Assembly (NCBI GenBank): GCA_016165875.1
Contig: JABBOT010000014.1
Span: forward strand, 2,801,857-2,865,856
Length of the DNA: 64,000 bases
Direction of reading: 5' to 3'
Origin: Acanthopleura granulata
Taxonomy: Eukaryota > Mollusca > Polyplacophora > Chitonida > Chitonidae
Part shown: piece by piece, positions 13,101 to 23,478 of the stretch
How the letters are laid out: every line of letters starts with the position of its first letter
How positions within the stretch are numbered: position 1 is the first letter of the stretch
Translations under genes and position numbers: made by a program
Notes under the pieces: generated by a model
Database searches by the model: none
Seen by the model: only the letters and a program-made list of their open reading frames with translations
Told to the model about the DNA's origin: nothing

Positions 13101-16100
13101 TCAGCCCTGACACAGCATGTACATTTTCAGCCCTGGTACAGCCTGTACATTTTCAGCCCTGGCAGAGTCTGTAGCACCATCATGATACAGTGGTTACCTG
13201 GCCATAAGGTCTAAAGAGACTATGACAGAGAATTACTGCATATTTCAATTTAATCACCCATAAATTTCCTTCAACAGACGACTTTCAGGAAATGTCACCT
13301 TCGGTATCCTGCGATTTTCTGTTTTTAAGCAATAAATAATTTTCCAAATATCTCAATTTCAACCCGAACTACAGATGTTAATGTATGCACGAAAACTAAT
13401 GAGTATTACCATATATGTTTGTGGGGTGTAACACGACCCTTCGAGAAAAATAGGGTCGGTGGGTAGAGAATTGTTTTTTGTTTCTTATTCTGGCTCTTGA
13501 AAATACAGGGATTTTAGAGAAATTAACATGAAGAGATAAATAAACAAAAAAAAAAGACTTTTTATCAAAATTTTTGAGTTGGCCAGGGTTTGAAGGGTCA
13601 GTCAGGTTATGCCCAACAAACATACTTTTAAGGATGGCCTGGATGTAGAAGGTCACATTTGCAGAGTTTCATTCCACTCTCAGTGAAAGGAATTGTGATG
13701 TCATGATGTTACAGAAAACCTGAACGCATGTAACCCATGTCTGTGTCATCCGACTGACGTTTTTTTTAATTATGTCCATTTGTTTTCTGAACCAACTGGG
13801 TAGCTTACGTTTAGTGATACGGAACCATGATCTTGCCAGAGCTGACTTGACAACGTTGGGTGTTATAGGGCTCATCCTCCATTTCAGCAGCTTCCTGATC
13901 TCCCACGGTAACTTCTCCACTGAAAAAGATTGATGGGTTGATTGACTGACTGAGGTTGAACGCCTCGCTGAACTACGCTTCATTTATATGATAGCCATCA
14001 TGTACATGAGCAGAGGAAACCAGAGTAACCTGAGCAAACCTTTGCCAGGTACCTTACTAGCCTCTCGACTTGAAGCCGCAGTCAATACAACAAGAGCTGG
14101 ATTGAAACATGCGCCCTCATTGGTCAAGGGCCTGTCAGCCGCAGCGAGACAACGTCTCATACATCTAAGCCAGTAAGCACGCCCCCCGTCCCCACCAATC
14201 TCTCCCAATGAAACAGAAGGCACACAGAAAATAATATCACTTGAATCATGACACATCCCTCTTGAATGTATTTCTTTAAATTTATATTATAACTGTCCTC
14301 AAAGTAAAAGACACCTCACAACTGTGGTACTGGTTCATTAAAAAGATGATAAAACTCTCTCTTGAATGCAAAAATCCATATGAAATTGTATGAATTCCTT
14401 GCTGAATTATCTTTGTTTGAAGTGTGGAGTACTGTGCTGCCGACTGGAGAACTGAAGGTGCCCATGCTGTTATGCTTGACAACAGACATATCAGCTGTTT
14501 ATAAGCTGTGACTTAAATGTCCTGAGTGGATCGTCTGTGTAAAATGTAATACCATAGCGACAACAGACTGTTTTAATGTTATGTGCTTTCATTATAACAA
14601 GTATACATGGGTGAACAACACTGCAAAGTATTTCCAGACCATTATGTTGTAGCAGGAGTAAGTTTCTTGATCATTTAATGTTATAAGTTTACATATATAC
14701 TTAAGTTTCAACCACAACCCTAGCAGCTTACTAGTCTCAGCTGACAAGTGTTCCGCGCTTGAAATAATTATGTCACAGCCCAAACAGAATGGCTGCGTTT
14801 CAAGCTAGTCAATGGAGAACGGTCAAAAGTCAGATTCCTCTGTTGTAGTAGTTTTTAGAAAGAAATACTCTACCGACATACACATAATACTGTCCAACAT
14901 TTCTGTCAAACTTAACTTAGAACATGCGCCATTTTTCACTTTAAGTATGTGAAGGGACATGATGATCACAAGAACTTTTCCTATACTAATAGCACTCAAA
15001 ATATTACCAACCAAAGGTAAGTTCTATTTCTTCATGAAAACAGCAGTAAAACCTGCTTACCCTTTTCCCCTTCCCCAACAAAGTTTATGGTTGGTGGAAT
15101 GTTGCTGAAGAGGCTTGGTGTCAAAGCTGAGAGCACTGGAATATCAGAGCTGACTGATCGGGACCGTAGGTGGCGCCTCTCGCTGCTCGTACTCGGCGGC
15201 CGACGCGATGTCGCACTGTGAACGCCGCTGCGAGATTTCACGGACTGGGAGCGCTTGGAGCTCATAAACGAATAACTATCTAATTCATCTATCAAAAAAA
15301 ACAAATAATACCAAAAAATTCAAACACTTATTAAATTATTCGTAATTAAAGCAGCAAGCTCAAAGAAACACTGCCGTGGTTAATGTAAACGATTATTTGT
15401 TTACTCCATTTGATTATGATGTTTTAAATTCTAGGCCATCCTACATAACATTTCACTTAAACACTCTGTGGATCACGTTTATCAAATTACATGTATGGAC
15501 GGAAGAAATCAGGCAACACCAAGCTCGTTATCACAGCTAAAAATGCAGGAAAACATTGTCTGAGGGTGGCCAGATCTAATGAATCAGCCTTAGACCATCA
15601 CATCATCTTACTGCATCTTCTCCCTTAATGGTCTGCCTCGGAAATAAACACATGTATGTTAATTTCAAACAGCAATGCCTTGACCTGCATGTATCTTAAC
15701 TTCCATCTATAGCTCATCAATATCATTACATGTATCTCCTGCAATTCACCCGAAGACAAGTGACACAATTTTGCTTGGTTCCAATCTGATAGGGCTCTTT
15801 TTGTGAAGTTTCATAATTTCTGAACTTTAGTTGAGTACATGTTTCTTACTGTCATCCGAGAAATCATCCTCCAGATCCCCCATAGCATCCTCTTCGTCAT
15901 CTTCATCTAGATCATCGTAAACATCCACATCGTCTTCCCCGAAATCCTCAGCACTCGCCTCTCCATCCCCTGGCATGCGCTCTCTGAAGCAAACACACAC
16001 AAATCAAAAAGCACACTTACTACAGGCTAAATTTGATGTCAAAATTCATCCATGGCTACAGTATGTTATTCATTTGACACTGTCACAATTCATCCATGGC

Positions 16101-19100
16101 TACAGTATGTTATTCATTTGACATTGTCACAATTCATCCATGGCTACAGCATGTTACTCATTTGACATTGTCACAATTCATCCATGGCTACAATATGTTA
16201 CTCATTTGACGTCATAATTCATCCATGGCTACACACATTACTCATTTGACGTTGTCACAATTCATCCATGGCTACAGCATGTTACTCATTTGACTCAGTA
16301 GTGTTAAATCAGCTGTTTTCCACCTTTTTCTGGTATACATCAAAGCTATTTTCAGTGAGACGAGTGGTCATGGAATACGTCTACGGTTATTCCCCAAGGT
16401 CTGAACCAGGAGGTCACATTGTGTGGCCTTCAATTGTAATAATAAATGGGACCATACTTCGCACACTAAGGCATTCCTTGCCTCAAATATTGAAGAACAT
16501 AGGGTACAGATGACGAGACATCATGTTTCCAGATTCTCTAAAATGGTATACCCCATGGCCTCAAAGAATTCCAGCTATATATAGCTACCCAGCACATCAT
16601 ATGGATATGCCGGGCCCGTTCAAGTCTGTATGAATCACTCTTTTGAAACAACTTTGGTTATTGTTTTGTTGTCTTTTCTTTTAAGGCATATGCCAGGGAT
16701 GTGGATGGTATACTGTACATGTTATTTATTCAGTGAATGTGAAGGTAAGTGAGAGGTATTCAAAATCACAAACACAGAGTTACATGAAGGAGGCACACAA
16801 TTCCTGAAGTGTAATATCTTCCTTCTCAATGGGCATTTTCTCCAAAAGAATAGGACTGAAATCTCGGGAAAAGTCGATTCAAAGCCGGATTTATGTGTAC
16901 AATAATTTCATGCCTTGAAATAGTAAAGCACCAAAAAGATCATTAGCAGAAAGGTTAGAGGACAGAATATCATGTTATTCTTCTTTTTTAGGGTAAACAG
17001 AGTATGTGCATATTAATTACGCAGAAAGATCTTCAAAATGCACAACAAAGTCTTTGCAAATAATCTTTCAAAACACACTGGCTGAAACTTCTTATACCTT
17101 CTTAATGCTAAAAAAAACTACAAACGGCATCAACCCTACGTTGATTGAACACAGTTTCATGACAGTACATGCACAGATAAGGCTGGTTCAGAAATCTCCT
17201 GGCTTCCTGCCAGCCAAGCTGTCAATCACATTGAATAAGGACTGTACATGTATATTTCAGGAGCACTAGGCTTTACAGTAGTAAACTGACATGTAGAGCC
17301 TATTACAACGTCGAGGGGAAATCCCTTGCTCGCGGAACAATAAGTGAAGGTGTACATGTATGAAAATCTTGAGTACCATTCAAAAGTTCTGATCCATGGC
17401 CACTGAACTAACAATCTGCTGACCCCTTGACCCTACCGTCTGCAAACAATACCTCTTTACAAACACTGTGTGTAGATCTCTTTGTGGTTTAATGAGAGAA
17501 AGTAACAGTTGACTGGTAAGTGCGTGTGTACTTTCAGTGTCAAGTTAATAGGCTTTGTGAGCAGTCACAGTTACTCAGTCCTGAGCTGTCAAGAGTTAAT
17601 AGGATCAACAGCCATGCCTCAATAAATGCTGTAATAGCCGGCCCGTCGAGTGCACCATACACGTCAGTTAAAAGTGAGCCTCACAGCAATTGTTGTCAAC
17701 ACACTTCCCCTGTTATTGTACATGACATTTTGGCAGTTTTCTTTGTTCACATAATTCATTAAATATTTTCAACACAGGTATGTACATGCAAATAAATCTT
17801 ATCAGGTGTCCTCTGTGACCTCTTTGAGTAAAAGGTCGCATACAGGTGTCTCCCTTTGATTTGATGATGATACAATTTTTTCTGTTTTGTATTTTTCTGT
17901 GTTTTAAATTACATACAAAATAACAGAAAAATGTAACACAAAAATTGTATTTTCAGATCAAAAACCTTTACAGACAATTTTTAAATTGGAACAGACAAAG
18001 CATTGAGATACATGAAAGATTTCCATTGCTTGCAAGCACCGTATACTGGAAAAGAAACTAGAGATTTGGAGATAGCTGGCCTGGGAACAACCTTTCTGTG
18101 TCTGGCTGAGGTATTTAAATTTAAATCTTTCCAAAAAGCACTCAATGAAAACAACCAAATATTGAATAAAAACAGGCTGATATTGAATACTGGCTTGTCA
18201 AGACGATTTCTATAAACCCCTAAGGGCCTAGATTCTAAATTATAACGATTACATGTAGCATGATTAATTCAGAACTGGTTGTCTTGGTAAATATGGAACA
18301 ATACTATACATGACTTAAAATTTCGCCCAAATAAGTGTATTTTTAGAGGCAAATAAATGTCATACAATATTGCTTCAGGTGCTGAATTTTACATTTTTCT
18401 AGTACGGTATCATCGTACCTCCCAAACAAACCTAAAAACAACTTTTTAAAATCAACAGAATTCTCAGAATCAGCAAAAATATGCAATATAGTCATTAATA
18501 TAGGACCAATATAGGTCAATTAGGGCATGTTTAGCGCTAAGCACGCCACATGCAATAGGCCTTCATAGGAAGCAGTGAGCATGTGTACCCATCAGACTTA
18601 CCCCGAGGGTGATCCCCAGTCAGAGCTGTCGTTGTCGTTGTCGTTCCCAGAGAGGGTGCCAGTTGATTGGTTCAGCTTGTTTCCGGCCTCTTTAGACTTG
18701 GCAAGAGACGACGCAGAGGGTGCCCCATCGCCCTTTAGCCGCATCCCGTGCTCATGAAGCTGCTCATGCGATTTCGAACCTTTTCGATAAAATTGAAGGG
18801 GATGCTTGCCCTTGGGAAGCGGTGAAGCTGAGGCTGGGCAAGATCCATTGGTTTCATCCTGTTCGGTCTTGGCACCTTCTCTCACCATGCTGTAAGGTTT
18901 CGTGGGCGTGTAATTTGGGTTTCGCACCAAGCCGCCGCTGGTTGTGCCGCCATCACAGCAGTCAGAGCTGGAATCTGATTGGTGCTGACCAGATCTGGAG
19001 GAAGACACTGAGGACTCGGAGCGAGACTGACAAGTGCACGAGAGTTGTCCCTGAGAACTATCGGAAGGGCTGAGGTCTGAACTGGTAGAGGGCACTACGG

Positions 19101-21418
19101 TCGCAGGTATGTCGTGAGCAGGTGTGTCTCTCCGTCGGGTCGTCTGCCCACCAGCAGCACCCATCATACCAGACACTAAGCTCCCGATTTCAATGAGAGT
19201 TTTGCAGGCGTCCTTTCCCAGGGGATTGCTCACCCTGGTCGTTGAAGACCGAGACGTTTCATCAAGACGATCAATCTCAGAGCTCAGCGCTGCAGGCGGG
19301 CCAGCGGATTTCTTACCGTGCGACCATTTTTCGCTGTGCACGTCACTTTGAGGGCGCATGAATGAGTTTCTCTGCAGGGCTGTGGAGCTGCTGCCAGTGG
19401 ACAAGTCAGATGCGGCCGAGCAGGCGCTCTCCCGTCGGGAGCTATCCTGGCCTTTGCTCGGTTTCTTCACAGGCTTCTGGTAGAGAAGAGAAATGTTTGC
19501 TAGGTCCTTTGCACTGAGCGGCCTGTTGTAAGGGTTGGTGTGGCTGTGATGTTTCGGCGGTGCTTTCCTAACCTCTCCATCTTCCACTTGGGATGGGGTA
19601 GAGTGCGGTGAAGCCTTGTTGGCTGATGTCTGTGCCGTACTAGAATCACCTCTGAAGCTGGTTGATACAACCTTACCTGACAAAGGAGAAATATACTGTC
19701 AACTCTATATAACAAACTAAAAACAGTGGTGTAACTTAACGCTTGCATACTTGCCAAATGCAAGTGAAATCAGCGTCGGGCAAGTATATCCTATATTTGG
19801 GAGTGCAATGTCTTTGGGTGGGCATAAAAGCCAAACATTAATCCATAATGTAAATTTCACATGTCGACAATCTTTCCCTTCTTTTAATCTTCCGTCTGAA
19901 GATGTTAAATATTTCTGAAAAATCTCAAATTTAATGAATTGTGGTCAAGTTGCCACTGAAAGTCGCCACTATCCACGGCAGAATAGCCGCACCGTATGTT
20001 TCACTCCCGGTTAATACAAATATTGGACTTCACATTGAGGTCATTAAGAAAAAAGACGCGAAATAATTACATTTTCAATTATAACTGGAACTGTTGAGTG
20101 TTTGAAGGGCATTTTATAATGCTATGTCTGCTTTGCCGGTATCTATCGGTCTGGGTGTGTTTGTTACTCTCCCAACATAAAACATATGACTGAGTTGGTC
20201 TCAGTTTTTATGACCCGCATTAGGTCAGGTGTCAGGTTCCATAACAACTGCAGTCCGTGACAGCCGCAAGCTGGAGAGTGACGGTGAAAAAAAAAACAAA
20301 AACACAAACATATGCCACCCTTTTTTCTTCAAATCTGACACATTTATGGGGTGCAATTTATGGTTGATAATACACTGGTTGAGATTAGATTCAGGATTAT
20401 CTGTCATTGCATCGTGTTGACTCAACTTCAATAGCATGTGGTCTGAGGATCATGTTTAATAAATCAAGGAATGACAGGAATAGCTGACAAACCACAAATC
20501 GGAAGTCAAAGTATTTTTTTCTGTGCTTCACTGCGGTAATGTTGAATAAAAGTAAAAATGCATCATTGCTGATTGAAAGTACATGTTGCTTTAAATTCAT
20601 CACAATGTTAATGTATATGTATACAAAAATTTAACAATAATGCTGGCTGCTGTCGTGTAAGTGAAATATTCTAGAGTACGGCATAAACAACCAATCAAAT
20701 AAATACATAAATAAATAAAAAATTTAAAAACTATTACTGTATCGTAGCATGGCAAGTGAAATTAAGTGCAGGCATGTAGTTTTCATAGTTCGCTTGCCCT
20801 GAGAGCAAGCACTTTAAAAAGTTAAGTTACCCCACTGAAAAATGCACATTTTATATAAAATGCATTTTATTTTTGTTTGGATGCTCCACCAAAGAGGCCT
20901 GTAAAGTTGTATTTATTTATTTGACTGCTATTTACACCATACTCAAGAATATTTCACTTATGCAGTTGCACTCATCATTAAAGTGGGATAAAACCAGGCA
21001 GAGCCCAGGGAAACCGACAGCCATCTGCAGGCTGCTTGCAGGCTTCCCCACATACCGTTAAGTTTTAATGCACTGGTATATCTATTTCAAATCTTTAATT
21101 TGAATTTTTTGTTTTTTCTTCCTCTTTTTTTTTGCAAGCTTATCATTAAGGAGTATAAACAATATCATGGACAATACCTGACGGTAGCATATACATGTAG
21201 GGAGTGCCTCCAGCTGCATAGCTGTACGGTGAGCCTGTACTGTTGGCCGCATTCCTCAAGGCTACGATATCCGACTGGTTGAACAGTTGAACTGGTTTGG
21301 TCAGCTGGTTGGTGTACTGTAGCAGGGGTTTACGAGCCTGCTGACGTAGGGGGAGCTGTTTTTTCAACGACAGTTCCTCCAGACTCGCCGTCAGCTTGCC
21401 GAGGTTCGAGTCCCCCAT
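1172..21418 (-). CDS. TTLL4: TTLL4-type tubulin polyglutamylase, 18 coding exons, complete (1,148 aa)
   Basis: ATP-dependent glutamate ligase that starts glutamate side chains on tubulin and, in vertebrates, on acidic proteins such as nucleosome assembly proteins. Coding exons in transcript order: 21418-21178, 19676-18602, 15983-15850, 15288-15061, 13919-13809, 12955-12879, 12107-11913, 10735-10653, 10297-10169, 8936-8814, 6955-6857, 5576-5442, 4448-4314, 3901-3790, 3252-3042, 2301-2228, 1571-1471, 1355-1172. All borders are GT-AG and all phases join. Residues 1-559 are a Ser/Arg/acidic low-complexity region. The TTL core starts near [10 protein letters not shown] (560) and continues with [19 protein letters not shown] (623), the ATP-site [12 protein letters not shown] (686-697), [11 protein letters not shown] (726-736), [10 protein letters not shown] (772-781) and the metal-site [13 protein letters not shown] (868-880; E871, N873). 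The tail [20 protein letters not shown] and [11 protein letters not shown] is diagnostic of TTLL4 within the family. Length matches vertebrate TTLL4 (about 1,200). Family call very secure; the start ATG is the first in frame after an acceptor. Confidence 0.95.
4845..5055 (-). mobile_element. SINE family A, with 13-bp target-site duplication
   Basis: Reads on the minus strand, ending in CACCAATCAAATAAATAAAT. A perfect 13-bp duplication CAGCTACTGATAT flanks it (4832-4844, 5056-5068). An internal ~31-bp segment with TTGCTGGCAGACCTTCCCAC is duplicated. 5' truncated (no tRNA head). Confidence 0.88.
6117..6245 (-). mobile_element. SINE family A fragment
   Basis: CGGCAGCAGCCAGCATCAAG and GTGGGAGGAAACCAGGCACA match the family A body on the minus strand; the tail is eroded. 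Confidence 0.65.
7611..8813 (-). repeat. 100-bp minisatellite carrying copies of a TTLL4 exon end and splice donor
   Basis: Twelve copies in register at about 7611, 7711, 7811, 7911, 8012, 8111, 8211, 8311, 8411, 8512, 8612 and 8712, with the native junction at 8812. On the minus strand each carries ACAGTCTGCCAGGGACACAA then GTG|GTAAACC, identical to the end of TTLL4 coding exon 10 plus its donor, followed by intron sequence. The farthest copy (7611) is the most diverged, yet its CTTTTCGTCCGAG matches the native exon better than the middle copies do. Confidence 0.95.
8814..8936 (-). CDS. TTLL4: TTLL4 coding exon 10 (HLTNYSIN motif), parent of a downstream repeat array
   Basis: Encodes residues 758-799 ([12 protein letters not shown], then [12 protein letters not shown], then CQGHKW), part of the TTL catalytic core. 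The exon ends CACAAGTG|GTAAAC at 8814/8813. The last ~23 exonic bases and the start of the intron are the sequence that recurs in the 100-bp array immediately following in transcript order. Failure to splice here gives Trp then TAA at once. Confidence 0.93.
9165..9290 (-). mobile_element. SINE family A, 3' part
   Basis: TTTATTTGATTGGTGTTTTA then CGCCACACTCAAGAATATTT, followed by CAGCAATATGGTGGGAGAAA. Minus-strand copy in the intron before TTLL4 coding exon 10. Confidence 0.8.
11296..11672. repeat. 29-bp tandem repeat, 13 copies, TTLL4 intron
   Basis: Unit AGATAGGTGAGTAGTCTTAC then TATGTCTAA, period 29 bp from exact spacing of AGATAGG. Each copy has AG|GTGAGTA on the plus strand, a strong donor-like word, but the host gene is read from the minus strand. 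Confidence 0.95.
13015..13175. repeat. 26-bp tandem repeat, about 6 copies
   Basis: Unit TGTACATTTTCAGCCCTGGC then ACAGCC, spacing 25-26 bp. Sits about 60 bp upstream (transcript sense) of the acceptor of TTLL4 exon 12879-12955. Confidence 0.9.
13409..13639. mobile_element. MITE family 3, second copy
   Basis: Shares GGGGTGTAACACGACC at the left and ATGCCCAACAAACATACTTT then TAAGGATGGCC at the right with 27550-27772. Left end eroded. Confidence 0.65.
15850..15983 (-). CDS. TTLL4: TTLL4 coding exon 3: acidic Asp/Glu tract
   Basis: Encodes residues 439-484. Well over half of the residues are Asp or Glu (for example [16 protein letters not shown]). It lies between the Ser-rich N-terminal region and the Arg/Ser-rich exon 15061-15288, so a strongly acidic block is followed by a strongly basic one ahead of the catalytic core. 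Acceptor CTTCAG at 15984-15989 and donor GTAAGA at 15849-15844 are clear. Confidence 0.9.
16030..16300. repeat. 44-bp tandem repeat, 6 copies
   Basis: Unit with TCACAATTCATCCATGGCTA and TGTTACTCATTTGAC; CATGGC words at 16051, 16095, 16139, 16183, 16224, 16267. About 50 bp upstream of the acceptor of the acidic TTLL4 exon. Confidence 0.92.
16300..18299 (-). other. TTLL4 intron, mostly featureless
   Basis: Part of the intron between coding exons 2 and 3. Contains near 17864-17960 an AT-rich imperfect palindrome (ACAATTTTTTCTGTTTTG against ACAGAAAAATGTAACAC). No exon recognised. Confidence 0.4.
18300..18500. repeat. Dispersed repeat shared with 41080-41240
   Basis: Shared order of GTATTTTTA-G-CAAATAAA, GGTGCTGAA, TACATTTTTCTAG, CCAAACAAACCT and AATTCTCAGAATC. 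Class unknown; no terminal repeats seen. Confidence 0.6.
20637..20720 (+). mobile_element. SINE family A tail
   Basis: AATGCTGGCTGCTGTCGTGT then AAGTGAAATATTCTAGAGTA and ACCAATCAAATAAATACATA. Confidence 0.75.
20909..21055 (-). mobile_element. SINE family A, diverged
   Basis: TATTTATTTATTTGACTGCT, ACTCAAGAATATTTCACTTA and AAACCAGGCAGAGCCCAGGG; minus strand, in the intron after TTLL4 coding exon 1. Confidence 0.75.
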
Positions 21419-21721
21419 CTTGTAGTCCGGTCACCTGAGAATTCCTAATACTGGCAAGATCCTCATGTCTTAACAGAAAAACAAATAGTCACATATTTTT
21501 TTTTCATAGCGTATAAAACTGAGGGCTTAACTTTTTTTCTTTCCAGAGCATGTGAAACAAAAATTGTGGTTGACATACAATAAGCCATGAATATCAATAT
21601 GTCTATTGTGGGTAACCTGACTGACTCTCCAAAAAGGGACCCTGTTCTAAAATTTTTAATAGGCTATAGGTGGAACGTCTTTCCTTGATTTTTCCTTCAG
21701 TGTTTATTTCTTATATAGTTC

Positions 21722-21818
21722 ATTAGCAAAAAAAAAAAATTTTCTTATCAACCAACCCTTTCGTACTTTTTGTGATGACTTGTTTTACCCGCAACAAAGA
21801 ATTTTTTTAAGCATGGCC
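21722..21818. mobile_element. MITE family 3, right-end fragment
   Basis: ACCCGCAACAAAGAATTTTT then TTAAGCATGGCC matches the right end of 27550-27772. Left end not recognised. Confidence 0.55.
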
Positions 21819-21909
21819 TTGGTTAAAAGGTACAAATACATTTAGATACAAATAAAAACAAACGAACCAAAGAAGCTAAGGGAATTAACAAATTCCATGT
21901 CCTCAGGCC

Positions 21910-21952
21910 TTTCCACACTACATGAAAAATTAGTGTTCATGTAGTGTGGAAA
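21910..21952. other. Perfect 17-bp hairpin
   Basis: TTTCCACACTACATGAA at 21910-21926 and its exact reverse complement at 21936-21952, with a 9-base spacer. In the presumed first intron of TTLL4. Confidence 0.9.
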
Positions 21953-22554
21953 CACATTCTGACTGAACACATTTAATACAGTTTTAAACAACTCACCACT
22001 GAATAATCAAATTTTCAAATATACTCTTTATGCATGGGTATAAGGTTAAATCAATGACTTGCTAGCCCTATTTCCACTGACGTTAAACTAACTACATTGT
22101 GAAGTATATTAAAGGAACGATGTTGCTGAGGGGTGACTGGATCAACATGTGTATCGTCTCAAACTAGTACAGCACGGTTTAAAAAAGTGTCCACGGACTA
22201 AGAACTCAACAAATTCAGCATGCAACAAAAGCAACTTCCCCAGAAAAATTTCCAACAACTAGAGGTTAAATTATGACAAATTATTTACAGCTAAGATTAT
22301 GATGTCAATAATTTAACGTCACGTAAGTCTTAACAGTAATGATAGAAGAGAAACCAGAACAGCAACAGCTCATAACTGGAGATGGTGACACTGGCAAGTT
22401 CCATTTCTACGTTCAAACCAACCCCTGAACACTGTAAACGGGTTGATTCGTTGACGACAACAACAACAACAGGAGCGGTTTTAGGGAAGTCAAATTTGGA
22501 AAAGTTTGACAGGATAGCGCTTGCAAAAAGCATGGCTAACTGTGATAACGTTAC

Positions 22555-22720
22555 CTTTTTTGCATTCACATGATGCATCCTATTCACGGAGTAACGGCAG
22601 ACATCTATGTTTTCTAACAAACCTAACTCATTTCCTGAAAACGCTCGACAGGAATTTTGTTTGCAATCTTCCTCCGCGACCGGCATAAACTACATTCGAT
22701 GCTAGGGAGCGCGGTCACGT
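22555..22720 (-). other. TTLL4: Putative TTLL4 5' UTR exon
   Basis: On the minus strand a donor AAAAAG|GTAACG ends at 22555, and a good acceptor (ATTCTCAG) precedes the coding-start exon at 21434, 16 nt before the ATG. An upstream ATG at 22686 opens a frame of 44 codons to the donor, but it joins the next exon out of frame with the TTLL4 ATG. I therefore read it as an upstream ORF or non-coding. The 5' limit is unknown. Needs transcript support. Confidence 0.4.
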
Positions 22721-22790
22721 GCTGCAGAATGCGACCAATCACAACATCGAATGAGACCTGCTTGACCAATGAAATTTTTATATGCATTAA
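22716..22790. promoter_or_regulatory. CCAAT-box / CACGTG promoter-like region beside TTLL4
   Basis: CACGTG at 22716-22721, CCAAT at 22735-22739 and 22766-22770, and a TATA-like word at 22776-22782, in a locally GC-richer stretch with GCGCGCC at 22792-22798. It lies at the 5' side of the putative TTLL4 first exon. These are motif matches only; direction and use are inferred. Confidence 0.4.
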
Positions 22791-22799
22791 AGCGCGCCA

Positions 22800-23440
22800 A
22801 AATGTGCTGCAAAGAAAAGACAACTCGACACGCACTCGAAATGCTTTAGATCTAATACAGTTATTCCCCCTTGAACCTTAATGTTTCAAAAAAAGGAGGG
22901 GTTGGGGAGGAAATTGCAAGTATAAGAAAGGAAGATCAAATTTTCGACGTAAAAGAAATGTTTTGAAAAAAAAATTTGCAGTACAAGAATACAGTTATTT
23001 CATTATCCTGAATATGGCTTGGTTTACATACCAATATTAAAAGGTTTTCACTTTGATTAGACATATCATGGTACACGTTAAAGCAGACACATATATTTAT
23101 ATCCATCATGGAGGTAAAATAAACCTCCATGGATTCATGTAGAACACAATAAGATGTTAGTTAGAAATTTCATTTTGTACAAATTCTTTTAATTTCTTTT
23201 TTTTCCGATACAAGACGAGGTTTGACCAAAACTTGGCATTTTTAAGATAAGCTTTTTTTGCCCCAGATGAACGTGTAGAAGATTTTATTTTTTACAATTA
23301 TAGCGAAAATAAAATTTTATACAAGTCTCAAGTTTGATTTAGCAAATTTGTACTTTATCATATATGGCTGTAAAGGGGAGGTAAGTCAGCTAGTATTTGG
23401 AGCTCTTTCGACACGAAAGGTTAAAACAGGTGTCCTGTAA
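22800..23440. other. Intergenic spacer between divergent genes
   Basis: AT-rich sequence with poly(A)/poly(T) runs. No exon, SINE or array recognised. Confidence 0.4.
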
Positions 23441-23442
23441 TA

Positions 23443-23453
23443 TTTGGCGGGAA
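23443..23453 (+). promoter_or_regulatory. E2F-like site upstream of FANCD2
   Basis: TTTGGCGGGAA is a close match to the E2F consensus. It sits about 25 bp ahead of a strong donor (GATG|GTAAGA, exon end 23478) that could splice to the acceptor TTTTGCAG at 25322-25329, just before the FANCD2 ATG. E2F control is a known feature of S-phase Fanconi genes, so placement fits; function is inferred. Confidence 0.45.
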
Positions 23454-23478
23454 TGGCGAAATTAACTAGGAGTTGATG
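23454..23478 (+). other. FANCD2: Putative FANCD2 5' UTR exon (3' part)
   Basis: Ends at a strong donor, GATG|GTAAGA. The coding-start exon has its own acceptor (polypyrimidine run then TTTTGCAG, exon from 25330) 23 nt before the ATG at 25353, so an upstream non-coding exon is required. This is the best donor seen near the E2F-like site. A short frame from an ATG at 23453 to a TGA ending at 23476 would be an upstream ORF if the transcript starts early enough. Confidence 0.35.

Noticed and set aside
14000..14180. Possible exon or gene in the TTLL4 intron
   Set aside because: Resembles a decayed SINE (CAAGAGCTGGATTGAAACAT, B-box-like complement, similar to 6666-6700), too degraded to annotate firmly.
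22330..22686. 118-aa minus-strand frame as the TTLL4 N-terminus
   Set aside because: Joining its donor at 22555 to the acceptor at 21434 puts it out of frame with the conserved downstream ATG frame; more likely leader sequence or an upstream ORF.
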